A stretch of 64,000 nt of DNA from CAG-873 sp910578365 (lineage in GTDB: Bacteria; Bacteroidota; Bacteroidia; Bacteroidales; Muribaculaceae): positions 1,302,001 to 1,366,000 of the forward strand of contig OX620685.1 in the NCBI GenBank assembly GCA_951635545.1, read 5' to 3'. Positions 8,693 to 16,512 of this stretch are shown one piece after another (positions within the stretch are counted from its first letter, which is position 1; every line of letters begins with the position of its first letter). Below the pieces are notes generated by a model. That model did not search any database and was not told where the DNA came from. It saw only the letters and a list, made by a program, of their open reading frames with translations. A program made the translations under genes and the position numbers.

Positions 8693-10573
8693 TCAGTTTC
8701 GGATAAGCACCAGCAGTATGTTGACGTCGCTTGGCGATATGCCCGGAATGCGCGATGCCTGCCCTATGGTAACGGGGCGTATGCGGTCGAGCTTCTGACG
8801 GGCTTCGGTGCTGAGGCCCGCCACACTCAAAAAGTCGTAATTATCGGGGATGCGCACATCTTCGAGTCGGCGAAGTTTGTCGGCTATCATTTGCTCGCGC
8901 TCTATATAGCCCTGGTATTTCATCAGAACTTCCGCAGCCTCTACAGTTTCGGCACGCAGGTCGGCGGGTATTGATTCCACTTTCTTGGCGAGCCATGGCA
9001 GCGCCTCGGTGAGCAGCTGCATATTGAGCTGCGGGCGCAGCACCAGACTGTGCAGCGGCAAGGACTGGGAAAGTTTGCTCGACCCTACCCGTTCGAGCAG
9101 CGGGTCAATCTCGGCGGCTGTCACTGTGGTGCGCTTGCAGAAGTCTATCAGGTCATCGCGATGGCGACGTTTGGTTTCTGTAATTTCATAACGGTGGTCG
9201 TCGGCCAGGCCTATTGCATGCGCCAATGGGGTAAGACGCATGTCGGCATCGTCCTGACGGAGCAGTATGCGGTATTCGGCCCGCGAGGTAAACATGCGGT
9301 ATGGCTCGTCGACGCCTTTTGTCACAAGGTCGTCGATAAGCACACCTATGTATGCCTGGTCGCGGCCAAGGGTAAACTCGTCTTTGCCGAGTGCCCGCAA
9401 GGCGGCGTTAGCGCCCGCTACCAGGCCCTGGCCGGCGGCCTCTTCATAGCCTGTGGTACCGCATATCTGACCGGCGAAATACAGGCCGGGCACATGGCGT
9501 GTTTCGAGGGTATGACGCAGCTGCGTGGGGTCGAAATAGTCGTATTCTATGGCATAACCGGGCCGGTAAATCTGCACTTCGCTGAATGCCGGAACTGTTT
9601 CGAGCGCCTCTATCTGAATATTCATCGGCAGCGAGCTGCTAAAGCCGTTGAGATAGTATTCCCGGGTGTCTTCGCCCTCGGGCTCGAGAAACAGCTGATG
9701 CTGTGTCTTGTCGGCGAAGGTCACTATCTTGGTTTCGATGCTGGGGCAATAGCGAGGGCCTATGCTCTGAATCTGGCCATTGTAAAGCGGCGAGTCGGGC
9801 AAGCCTTCGCGTAGTATCTCGTGAGTGCGCTCGTTGGTGTACACTATATGGCAGGGCAGCTGCCTGAGTTCGCGCTGCACTTCGGGCAGATAGCTGAAGT
9901 GGTGAAAGTCGTTGTCGCCTTCCTGCACGGTGGTGAGTTCCCATTTTACACTGCGTCCGTCGATACGCACCGGAGTACCGGTTTTCATGCGTCCGGCCGT
10001 AAAGCCCAGACTGCGCAACTGCTCGGTAATACCATAGCTGGCGGGCTCACTGATTCGTCCGCCGGCCATTTTCACACGGCCTATATGCATGATTCCGTCG
10101 AGGAATGTTCCGTTGGTAAGGACCACATTGGCGGCCTTGAATTCTGCTCCCTGCAGAGTGCGCACTCCTTGCAGCGCGCCCGAGGAGTCAAAAAGAAGCG
10201 ATATCACCGAATCCTGCCACAGCTGCAGGTTGTCCATGTTCTCGAGGTAGTGGCGCCAGAGAGCCGAGAATTTATTACGGTCGGACTGGGCGCGCGGGCT
10301 CCACATGGCCGGCCCCTTGGAGCGGTTAAGCATCCTGAACTGTATGGCCGTACGGTCGGTGACAATACCCATCAGACCGCCGAGCGCATCTATTTCACGT
10401 ACTATCTGCCCCTTGGCAATACCGCCCACAGCCGGATTGCAACTCATCTGCGCAATCTTGTTCAAGTCCATCGTTATCAGCAGTGTATCGGCTCCAAGAC
10501 GAGCCGAGGCGGCAGCGGCCTCGCAGCCGGCATGACCGGCTCCGACTACAATTACATCGTATTCGAATTTCAT
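8693..10573 (-). CDS. mnmG: tRNA uridine-5-carboxymethylaminomethyl modification enzyme MnmG
   Basis: 626 aa FAD enzyme that with MnmE modifies U34 of tRNAs reading NNA/NNG codons. N-terminal Rossmann dinucleotide motif GAGHAG at 11-16, the family block GGIAKGQIVREIDALGG near 50-66, a second FAD/NADH region and a C-terminal helical MnmE/tRNA-binding domain. The start overlaps the end of ybeY by 4 nt, so the two are translationally coupled. mnmG (gidA) beside a parS site is a familiar origin-proximal arrangement in other phyla. Confidence 0.97.
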   Translation of the reverse strand: MKFEYDVIVVGAGHAGCEAAAASARLGADTLLITMDLNKIAQMSCNPAVGGIAKGQIVREIDALGGLMGIVTDRTAIQFRMLNRSKGPAMWSPRAQSDRNKFSALWRHYLENMDNLQLWQDSVISLLFDSSGALQGVRTLQGAEFKAANVVLTNGTFLDGIMHIGRVKMAGGRISEPASYGITEQLRSLGFTAGRMKTGTPVRIDGRSVKWELTTVQEGDNDFHHFSYLPEVQRELRQLPCHIVYTNERTHEILREGLPDSPLYNGQIQSIGPRYCPSIETKIVTFADKTQHQLFLEPEGEDTREYYLNGFSSSLPMNIQIEALETVPAFSEVQIYRPGYAIEYDYFDPTQLRHTLETRHVPGLYFAGQICGTTGYEEAAGQGLVAGANAALRALGKDEFTLGRDQAYIGVLIDDLVTKGVDEPYRMFTSRAEYRILLRQDDADMRLTPLAHAIGLADDHRYEITETKRRHRDDLIDFCKRTTVTAAEIDPLLERVGSSKLSQSLPLHSLVLRPQLNMQLLTEALPWLAKKVESIPADLRAETVEAAEVLMKYQGYIEREQMIADKLRRLEDVRIPDNYDFLSVAGLSTEARQKLDRIRPVTIGQASRIPGISPSDVNILLVLIRN

Positions 10574-10989
10574 AATTTCAGCAGGCTGAGTGCCTGATTT
10601 TCATTAGCTTCCATAATTTCACGTTCGCCGGGCCCCTTATCGTTGATGCCGCACAGATGCAGCACGCCATGCACTATCACACGGTGCAACTCGGTACTAT
10701 AGTCGGCCCCGACAAGCTCCGCGTTTGTACGAACGGTATCGAGCGATATAAACATATCGCCGGATATTCTGCGCCCGCGTGTATAGTCGAAGGTAATAAT
10801 ATCGGTATAGTAGTCGTGCTGCAGAAACTGCCGGTTAACTTCTATAATTTTATCGTCGTTACAGAAAATATAAGTCAGAGGGCCAAGTATGCGGCCATGC
10901 AGTCCGGCAACCTCAGCAATCCAGGCCTCCAGACGGCCCCGGTCAATGTCGGGGAATTGCACCCCGTCGGCAATCCATTGAAATTCCAT
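10570..10989 (-). CDS. ybeY: Endoribonuclease YbeY (rRNA maturation/quality control)
   Basis: 139 aa metal-dependent RNase acting in 16S rRNA 3' maturation and ribosome quality control. The signature HGVLHLCG is present with His107 and His111, but the third metal ligand, His in HGxLHxxGYDH enzymes such as E. coli YbeY, is Asp117 here (INDK). The D/K form is, to my knowledge, common in Bacteroidetes, so the enzyme is probably active. First gene of the ybeY-mnmG pair, with a -7 box TATCTTTG at 11010-11017 about 20 nt upstream. Confidence 0.92.
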   Translation of the reverse strand: MEFQWIADGVQFPDIDRGRLEAWIAEVAGLHGRILGPLTYIFCNDDKIIEVNRQFLQHDYYTDIITFDYTRGRRISGDMFISLDTVRTNAELVGADYSTELHRVIVHGVLHLCGINDKGPGEREIMEANENQALSLLKL

Positions 10990-11351
10990 AGTTAACTAAA
11001 AACGAACTACAAAGATAATGAAAAATTGGAAATTGTGGAAATTTTTATTTTCAGGCCGCCTGAAGCCCAATGCGGCGCGCCAATAAATTTTTCTGCATAA
11101 AAATTATGCACAACACAAAACCCACCATTACAAACTATCTATCAACGCATTACCCCCTAAAAACAGCCGATTTAAGCCCCTGAGAATTTAATAATCCGGC
11201 AAAATCCGCACAACGTTAAGGCTCAGCTGTGAAAAATCGTTAAAATCAAAGCCACCCTTTACTCTCTGCGGAAGCATCCACCCTTCCACTCCGACAGCTG
11301 CACTGCAAGCATTGGTTTTGACAATCAAAGAAAAATTAGTAAATTTGCAAC
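10990..11351. promoter_or_regulatory. 362-bp divergent intergenic region, ybeY / LPS cluster
   Basis: AT-rich spacer between divergent genes. Leftward: TATCTTTG at 11010-11017 for ybeY. Rightward: TTTG at 11317-11320, 19 nt, then TAAATTTG at 11340-11347, ending 4 nt before the ATG of the first glycosyltransferase. A small GC-rich inverted repeat (AGGCCGCCT, 11054-11062) lies between them. Nothing else recognised. Confidence 0.6.
11317..11347 (+). promoter_or_regulatory. Consensus promoter of the LPS core cluster, leaderless
   Basis: TTTG (11317-11320), 19-nt spacer, TAAATTTG (11340-11347): an essentially perfect Bacteroidetes primary sigma promoter. The ATG follows after 4 nt, so transcription should begin at or within a base or two of the start codon. 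Confidence 0.75.
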
Positions 11352-12104
11352 ATGGACAGAATATCAGCTACCATAATCACTAAAAACGCGGCAGACACCA
11401 TCGAACGCTGCCTGTGTTCGTTAGTGGGTATAGCCGACGAAATAATTATAGTCGACTCATATTCAACCGACTCCACCCTCGACATCTGCCGCCGCTACGG
11501 CTGCAAAATCACACAGCGCGAGTTCAGCGGCTTCGGCTCGCAGCGTCAGTATGCAGTAGGCCTCGCCACTTATAATTATATACTGAGTATCGACGCCGAC
11601 GAGGTTCTAACCGAAGAGGCACGCCAAAGCATCATGGAGGTAAAAGCCAACGGCTTCCCCAGCAAAATATACTCGCTGCGAGTTGTAAGCTACTTCTGCG
11701 GTAAAGCAATGAAACACAGCGGGTGGGCCCCGACTCAAGAGGTTCGTTTCTTCAACCGCCGCTATGCCCACTGGGACTTGCTCGACATTGACGAGGGCGT
11801 TACCTACCCCGACTCACGCATTGCACATCCACTGGCGGGTGAGATTCAGCACTACCGCTGCGCGAGCGTGGAGGAATTCGACCACAAAGAGCAGCGTCGC
11901 GCCGCCATAATGGCACGGGTGATTGCCGCCCGCAACCGTCGGCCCTTCTCCCCTACCCTACTTGCATGCTGGCACTACCTCCATTGCCACATACGTCAGG
12001 GCGCATGGCTCGATGGCAAACCGGGCAACATAATTGCATTGCGACGCTTCAGCACCATACGCAAAGCCTACACGAAAGCTCGCAACGAGAGCAAAGCCAT
12101 ATGA
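11352..12104 (+). CDS. Family 2 glycosyltransferase (WaaE/KdtX-like), LPS core
   Basis: 250 aa GT-A fold glycosyltransferase. The nucleotide-sugar fold starts at residue 4 (SATIITKNAADTIERCL), VDSYSTDSTL is the usual D-x(n)-TD block, and the metal-binding DAD is at 81-83. The C-terminal half (AHWDL, EIQHYRC, FDHKEQRRA) resembles the WaaE/KdtX subgroup that adds glucose to inner-core heptose, although the acceptor here is unknown. Cytoplasmic, membrane-associated. It overlaps the following GT4 gene by 4 nt (ATGA). The promoter directly abuts the ATG, so there is virtually no leader or Shine-Dalgarno. Confidence 0.85.
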   Translation: MDRISATIITKNAADTIERCLCSLVGIADEIIIVDSYSTDSTLDICRRYGCKITQREFSGFGSQRQYAVGLATYNYILSIDADEVLTEEARQSIMEVKANGFPSKIYSLRVVSYFCGKAMKHSGWAPTQEVRFFNRRYAHWDLLDIDEGVTYPDSRIAHPLAGEIQHYRCASVEEFDHKEQRRAAIMARVIAARNRRPFSPTLLACWHYLHCHIRQGAWLDGKPGNIIALRRFSTIRKAYTKARNESKAI

Positions 12105-13168
12105 ATATAATACATATAATATCGAACAAGGCCTGGGGCGGCGGCGAACGCTATGCCCTCGACCTTTGCACGGCCCTGCGCTCGCAAGGCAACAACGTAG
12201 CCATTGTCTGCCGCAATATAGCCGAGGTTCTCGGCCCTATAAAAGAGGCCGGATTCGAGCCGGCTGTGATGCGGCTCGGAGGCGCCTTCGATATATTCTC
12301 ACCGATACACATAGCACGCATGGCACGCCGCTTCCCCGGCAACAGCCCGGTGAACATACACGTCCATAACTTCAAAGAAGCCGCCATTGCCGTAAAAGTA
12401 CGGCAGCTATGCCACGGCCAACGCCGCATCAACATAGTGTGTACACGCCACCTGGTTAAGGCCGGCAAAGCAAAGCAGCTGGCGCTATACCGCGCCATCG
12501 ACTCTCTGGTGTTTGTATCCGAACGGGCCAAGTCGGAATTCATCAAAGGCGTAGTCGACCTCCGCGACATTAACCTCGACGTTATACACAACGCGCTGCC
12601 CGCCGCACCCGAACTGGCGCAAGCCCGGACCCTCGGACAGCCCCCGCTGATATTATACATCGGACGGCTCTCGCCGGAGAAAGGAGCCCACATACTGGTG
12701 CAGGCTCTGGCCAAACTTACCGACCTCGAATGGAGCGCACGCATCTGCGGCCAGGGCGAAGGCAAATATGTAATGCCCCTGCTGAGGCTATGCCGCACTC
12801 TGGGCATCGACAAGCGGGTGGAGTGGCCCGGCCTTATCAGCGACGTAAGCGAGGAAATCGCCGCGGCACAAATCGGCGTCGTACCCACCACAGCCCCCGA
12901 AGCCTTCGGGCTGTCGATTATCGAAATGATGCGCCAGAGCCTACCTGTGGTGACCACCGACAACGGTGCCCAGCCCGAAATAATCACCCACAGTACCGAC
13001 GGCCTGATGGTAGCCCCGTCCGACCCCGATGCGCTCGCCGAAGCGCTTAGGCGACTCATCACCGACCCTCAGTTACGCCACAGCATAGGCATGGCCGGAC
13101 AGCAGCGCTTCGCCGACAATTTCACCTATAATAATTTCTATAATAAAATAACAGAAAAATATCTGTAG
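12101..13168 (+). CDS. Family 4 glycosyltransferase, LPS core
   Basis: 355 aa GT-B enzyme. The chosen ATG at 12101 overlaps the stop of the preceding gene and gives MNIIHIISNKAWGGGERYA, the standard GT4 N-terminus with its glycine-rich loop; longer versions of the frame would run back into the GT2 gene. The C-terminal domain starts near residue 185 (ILYIGRLSPEKGAH) and has the E-x7-E element within PEAFGLSIIEMM, followed by G-x-Q-PEII. Likely adds a sugar to lipid A-core; donor and acceptor cannot be told. Same operon as the neighbours. Confidence 0.85.
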   Translation: MNIIHIISNKAWGGGERYALDLCTALRSQGNNVAIVCRNIAEVLGPIKEAGFEPAVMRLGGAFDIFSPIHIARMARRFPGNSPVNIHVHNFKEAAIAVKVRQLCHGQRRINIVCTRHLVKAGKAKQLALYRAIDSLVFVSERAKSEFIKGVVDLRDINLDVIHNALPAAPELAQARTLGQPPLILYIGRLSPEKGAHILVQALAKLTDLEWSARICGQGEGKYVMPLLRLCRTLGIDKRVEWPGLISDVSEEIAAAQIGVVPTTAPEAFGLSIIEMMRQSLPVVTTDNGAQPEIITHSTDGLMVAPSDPDALAEALRRLITDPQLRHSIGMAGQQRFADNFTYNNFYNKITEKYL

Positions 13169-13214
13169 TGCGTGCGGCCTACCCCAACAACCTCACCAAC
13201 GGCACCAACCGATA

Positions 13215-13973
13215 ATGCTACAAACAATACAAACCAACACTAACGACGCATGGCTACTCGACCTTTGCAGCCAACTCGCCTATCACGGTCTGCCGGCCGA
13301 TATCCGCGAGGTATACCGCGGACGAAATCTGGTGGCAGCCTACAAACCGCAAACACTCGACTGCGAGGTTAACATCAAATCTTTCCGTCGGCCCGGCTTC
13401 ATCAAGAGCGCTATCTACGGATGGCTGAGGCCAAGCAAGGCACGCCGCTCGTATGAATACTCGCTGCGCCTGCTTGAACTCGGTGTTGCCACTCCGCAGC
13501 CATACGCATTCATCGAGGACCTTTCGGTCATACACACACTCCGCCGCAGCTACTATATAAGCATGCAGCTCGACAGCCAGTGGCACGAGATACGCTACAT
13601 GGAGGAACGTACCGACTATCCGGCCATGGTCGAGGCTTTGGGAAAGTGGGTTGCCGAAGTTCACTCGAAAGGAATATTAGTCAAGGACCTCTCGCCCGGA
13701 AATATTCTGTTCAGGCCCACCGCACAGGGGGGCTACGACTTCTGTCTGGTCGATGTCAACCGCATGGGCTTCAACTGTCATAACCTCCGCAGGCAGCTTT
13801 ACCGCGCCGGCTGGCTGATGAACAGCGAGGCTTCAAGCGCCGATTTCGCCCGACATTACGCCCGTGCGGCAGGCATCGACGCTGCTCAGGCCGAACAGAT
13901 AGTTCTCGACTCTTACCGCCGCCTCCAACGCCGCGCCGCGCGCAAAAAACGAAAATCGCTTTTCAGACCATAG
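13215..13973 (+). CDS. KdkA/WaaP-like lipopolysaccharide kinase
   Basis: 252 aa member of the InaA/KdkA/RfaP kinase family that phosphorylates Kdo or heptose in LPS inner core. The catalytic loop is VKDLSPGNILF with Asp158 and Asn163, and the DFG equivalent is LVDVNRM with Asp180. The N-terminal half carries the YKP and SFRRP strands of the nucleotide lobe. It is 46 nt after the GT4 gene. Its last codon and TAG stop lie within the outer edge of the inverted repeat that bounds the GxxExxY cassette, so its original C-terminus may have been a few residues different. Confidence 0.82.
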   Translation: MLQTIQTNTNDAWLLDLCSQLAYHGLPADIREVYRGRNLVAAYKPQTLDCEVNIKSFRRPGFIKSAIYGWLRPSKARRSYEYSLRLLELGVATPQPYAFIEDLSVIHTLRRSYYISMQLDSQWHEIRYMEERTDYPAMVEALGKWVAEVHSKGILVKDLSPGNILFRPTAQGGYDFCLVDVNRMGFNCHNLRRQLYRAGWLMNSEASSADFARHYARAAGIDAAQAEQIVLDSYRRLQRRAARKKRKSLFRP

Positions 13974-14020
13974 AACCATAGAGTTAATTTAAGACTATAG
14001 AACTAAAGAACTATAGAGTT
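13966..14020 (+). repeat. Left inverted repeat of the GxxExxY cassette
   Basis: Two adjoining units (13966-13992 and 13993-14020). Read in reverse complement they match the right-hand repeat at about 14587-14642 over roughly 55 bp with only a few differences. The unit is rich in CTATAG/TTCTTTAG words. The leftmost bases GACCATAG contain the TAG stop of the kinase gene. Confidence 0.8.
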
Positions 14021-14082
14021 TTAGGCCTTATAACTATATTTTAAGAATAGCATTCAATCTCAGACAACATAAAATTAATCAA

Positions 14083-14472
14083 ATGAATGATGAGGAATTA
14101 ATCAATATAATTAACAAGGCAGCCTTTGAAGTACGCAAAAATCTGACATACGGATACCTCGAATCCGTATATCAAAATGCACTACTTATAGAACTACGCA
14201 ACGCCGGTCTGAAAGCGGAAACAGAAGTACCTCTTAATGTAATCTACAAAAACAACGTCATTGGCTCTTTCAAGGCCGACATAATTGTAGAAAACAGAAT
14301 CATCATCGAACTGAAAGCGGTTAATACACTACTGCCAATACACGAAGTCCAACTTGTAAACTACCTGCAAACCACCGGATTTGAAAAGGGAATATTAATA
14401 AACTATGGCAGTCCGACATTCGCCTTCAGAATAAAAAGAAAAGACTACACTCTCGAACATAAAAATAAATAG
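14083..14472 (+). CDS. GxxExxY protein, PD-(D/E)xK nuclease fold
   Basis: 129 aa. The name motif is present as GYLESVY at residues 24-30. The nuclease-like core is ADIIVEN..IIELKA around 66-80, which matches the D...ExK pattern of PD-(D/E)xK enzymes, followed by a QLVNYL helix. GxxExxY proteins are small, widespread, functionally uncharacterised and often carried as solo genes. Base composition is visibly AT-richer than the flanking glycosyltransferase genes, suggesting transfer. It sits alone between inverted repeats inside an LPS operon. Substrate and role (mobility, repair, defence) unknown. Confidence 0.82.
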   Translation: MNDEELINIINKAAFEVRKNLTYGYLESVYQNALLIELRNAGLKAETEVPLNVIYKNNVIGSFKADIIVENRIIIELKAVNTLLPIHEVQLVNYLQTTGFEKGILINYGSPTFAFRIKRKDYTLEHKNK

Positions 14473-14543
14473 CTCAATCCCAATAGTCCTTTAGTTCTTT
14501 GGTTCTTCAGTCTAAAAAACTATAGGTCTTTAGTTCCATATTC

Positions 14544-14642
14544 TTAAATTAACTCTATAGTTCTTTAGTTCTATAGTCTTAAAATTAACCCTATAGTTCT
14601 TTAGTTCTATAGTCTTAAAATTAACCCTATGGTTCTATGGTC
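14544..14642 (+). repeat. Right tandem/inverted repeats of the GxxExxY cassette
   Basis: Three consecutive direct units: 14544-14578 (35 bp), 14579-14614 (36 bp) and 14615-14642 (28 bp, missing an internal 8 bp). Units two and three together are the inverted counterpart of 13966-14020. More degenerate copies of the same words fill 14480-14543. The last unit contains two ATG triplets (14629, 14637), the second in frame with the following glycosyltransferase. Confidence 0.8.
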
Positions 14643-14657
14643 GAAAAAAAGCAAGAT

Positions 14658-15425
14658 ATGATTACAGCGATTGTACATACATATAACGCCGAGAAACACC
14701 TCCGGAATGTGCTCGAGGCTCTCAAAGACTTCAACGAAGTGCTCGTAATAGACAACGAAAGCACCGACTCCACACGCAGCATAGCCGAGAGTTTCTCGTT
14801 CGTGCGCTTTATTACCAAACCTCGCAACGGATTCCGCTACGTCGAGCCTCACCGCCAGTTCGGTATTGAACAGGCATCAAACCCATGGATACTCGAAGTC
14901 GACGCCGACGAAATTGTACCTCCCGCCCTGCGCAACTATCTCTACGAACACATAAGGCAGCATCCCGAACCCCACGGACTGCTCATACCTATCAAAAACT
15001 ACTTCATGGGCCGCTGGATGCGCTGCTACTATCCCGACTATATTCTGCGCCTCTTTCCTAAAGAAGGCACCGTGTGGCCTCCCACCGTACACTCGCGGCC
15101 TCAACACCGGGGCCCGCTTATGAAAATTCCGCGCCGACGCAGCGACCTGGCCTTTATCCACCTGGCCAACGAAACCGTAGGACAGACCTTAGCCAAGATG
15201 AACACCTACACCGACATCGAAGTCGAGCGCCGCGCCCCGCGATATCGCCGCTGGCAACTCTTTCTGTCGCCACCATTCCGCTTCTTTAAAACCTACGTGC
15301 TGAAAGGCGGATGGCGCGAAGGCATGCCGGGATTCATACATGCCGTGCACGATGCCATATACCGCTTTGCCATAATGGCCAAAATCGAAGAAAAGCGGCG
15401 TGGCAACACCGATATTTTTTACTAA
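14658..15425 (+). CDS. Family 2 glycosyltransferase, LPS core
   Basis: 255 aa from the ATG at 14658. Another in-frame ATG at 14637 lies within the repeat, but 14658 begins MITAIVHTYNAEKHL, the usual GT2 start, and is preceded by an A-rich stretch. D-x-D metal motif DAD near residue 84, preceded by NPWILEV. It resembles the first GT2 of this cluster in overall design but is clearly a separate, divergent gene. Inferred role: a sugar addition to LPS core, before the cassette presumably co-transcribed with the kinase. C-terminal half contains basic and aromatic patches likely to sit on the membrane. Confidence 0.82.
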   Translation: MITAIVHTYNAEKHLRNVLEALKDFNEVLVIDNESTDSTRSIAESFSFVRFITKPRNGFRYVEPHRQFGIEQASNPWILEVDADEIVPPALRNYLYEHIRQHPEPHGLLIPIKNYFMGRWMRCYYPDYILRLFPKEGTVWPPTVHSRPQHRGPLMKIPRRRSDLAFIHLANETVGQTLAKMNTYTDIEVERRAPRYRRWQLFLSPPFRFFKTYVLKGGWREGMPGFIHAVHDAIYRFAIMAKIEEKRRGNTDIFY

Positions 15426-15430
15426 CTTTG
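15423..15430 (+). promoter_or_regulatory. -7 box abutting the flippase-like gene
   Basis: TAACTTTG overlapping the TAA stop of the GT2 gene, 4 nt before the ATG at 15435. No TTTG at the -33 position. Confidence 0.4.
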
Positions 15431-15434
15431 CAAT

Positions 15435-16451
15435 ATGAAAGAAAGCGCTAAGAAAAATTCGTGGCTTCGCACGCTGCTCAAGTACGTAGTGCCGCTGGTA
15501 ATCACAGTCGGACTGTGTTATCTTATGTTCACAGGCATCGACTTCAAGGAGATGATAGCGATAATCAGGCGCGACTGCAACTTCAGCTGGATAGCTCTGG
15601 CACTGTGCATAAGCATACTGTCGCATGTATTCCGGGCCATGCGCTGGCGCATACAGCTGCGCGCGCTGGGCATCGAATCCCCGCTGTTCGCGCTTGTACT
15701 GAGTATATTCGGCACCTATGCAGTGAACCTGGTATTTCCTCGCTTGGGCGAGATATGGCGCACCGGATACATAGCCCAGCGGCAGCAGGCACAGTTCACC
15801 ACCGTGTTCGGCTCCATGGTGGCAGACCGCCTGGCCGACACTGTCACCGTTGGCCTGCTCACTCTGGTCACCTTCATGCTGGCCTCGAAAGCCCTGATTA
15901 CATACTTTGCCGACAACGCCGATACCGTCGACCGCCTCACAGGCTTCGCCACATCGCCCTGGCTGTGGCTGGCGATAGCCTCCCTGGCAGCCCTTGTATG
16001 GTGGTTCCTGACACATAAGTCCACAAACAGCAAAGTACAGAAAATCCGGCAGCAGGTGCATGAACTCTGGCAAGGCTTCGCAGTAATAGCCACAATGCCT
16101 GGCAAGGGTAGGTGGCTGCTGCTCACCGCAGGACTCTGGGGCTGCTACTTTGTGCAGCTCTATGTGGCGTTCTATGCCTTCCCTTTCACCCGCGAAGTGC
16201 TGGCACAGCACGGCATCCTGGCCGCGCTGGTAGCCTTTGTGTTGTCGAGCATATCCATGGGAGTGCCGTCGAACGGCGGCATCGGCCCCTGGCAGTGGGC
16301 CATAATATTCGCACTGGGCATATACGGCCTGGGGCAGGCACAGGCGGCGGCATTCGCCAATCTGGTACTGGGCACCCAGACCATGCTGCTTATACTCCTG
16401 GGCTTGTTCACCTTCGGGTGCATAGCTCTCGACAAACGCCGGCACAAGTAA
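15435..16451 (+). CDS. Flippase-like integral membrane protein (LPG synthase TM/UPF0104 family)
   Basis: 338 aa with about 8 predicted transmembrane segments spread over the whole length. The N-terminal YVVPLVITVGLCYLMF and the SHVFRAMRWRIQLRALG block identify the lysylphosphatidylglycerol synthetase TM region/AglD/YbhN superfamily; the catalytic soluble domain of MprF is absent. Such proteins often sit in glycan or lipid clusters, and a lipid transport or flipping role is proposed for some. A -7 box TAACTTTG at 15423-15430 lies within the end of the previous gene and ends 4 nt before this ATG, so a separate leaderless transcript is possible. Confidence 0.82.
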   Translation: MKESAKKNSWLRTLLKYVVPLVITVGLCYLMFTGIDFKEMIAIIRRDCNFSWIALALCISILSHVFRAMRWRIQLRALGIESPLFALVLSIFGTYAVNLVFPRLGEIWRTGYIAQRQQAQFTTVFGSMVADRLADTVTVGLLTLVTFMLASKALITYFADNADTVDRLTGFATSPWLWLAIASLAALVWWFLTHKSTNSKVQKIRQQVHELWQGFAVIATMPGKGRWLLLTAGLWGCYFVQLYVAFYAFPFTREVLAQHGILAALVAFVLSSISMGVPSNGGIGPWQWAIIFALGIYGLGQAQAAAFANLVLGTQTMLLILLGLFTFGCIALDKRRHK

Positions 16452-16512
16452 TGCCACGGGCTGCGACTCAACATCTAACATCAAACATTTAATTATAAGG
16501 AAGAAGAAAAAA

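Noticed and set aside
8636..8974. Small protein beginning MFHVEH
   Set aside because: The first codons are a translation of the parS palindrome and the rest is antisense to mnmG; a well-known annotation artefact.
10990..11351. Replication origin near mnmG
   Set aside because: AT-rich, but no cluster of DnaA boxes and no dnaA or dnaN nearby; parS alone does not define oriC.
11966..12100. Extended N-terminus of the GT4 gene
   Set aside because: Runs out of frame within the preceding GT2 gene; the ATGA overlap start at 12101 gives the normal family N-terminus.
13974..14640. CRISPR array
   Set aside because: Units are adjacent tandem or inverted copies without regular unique spacers, and no cas genes are present.
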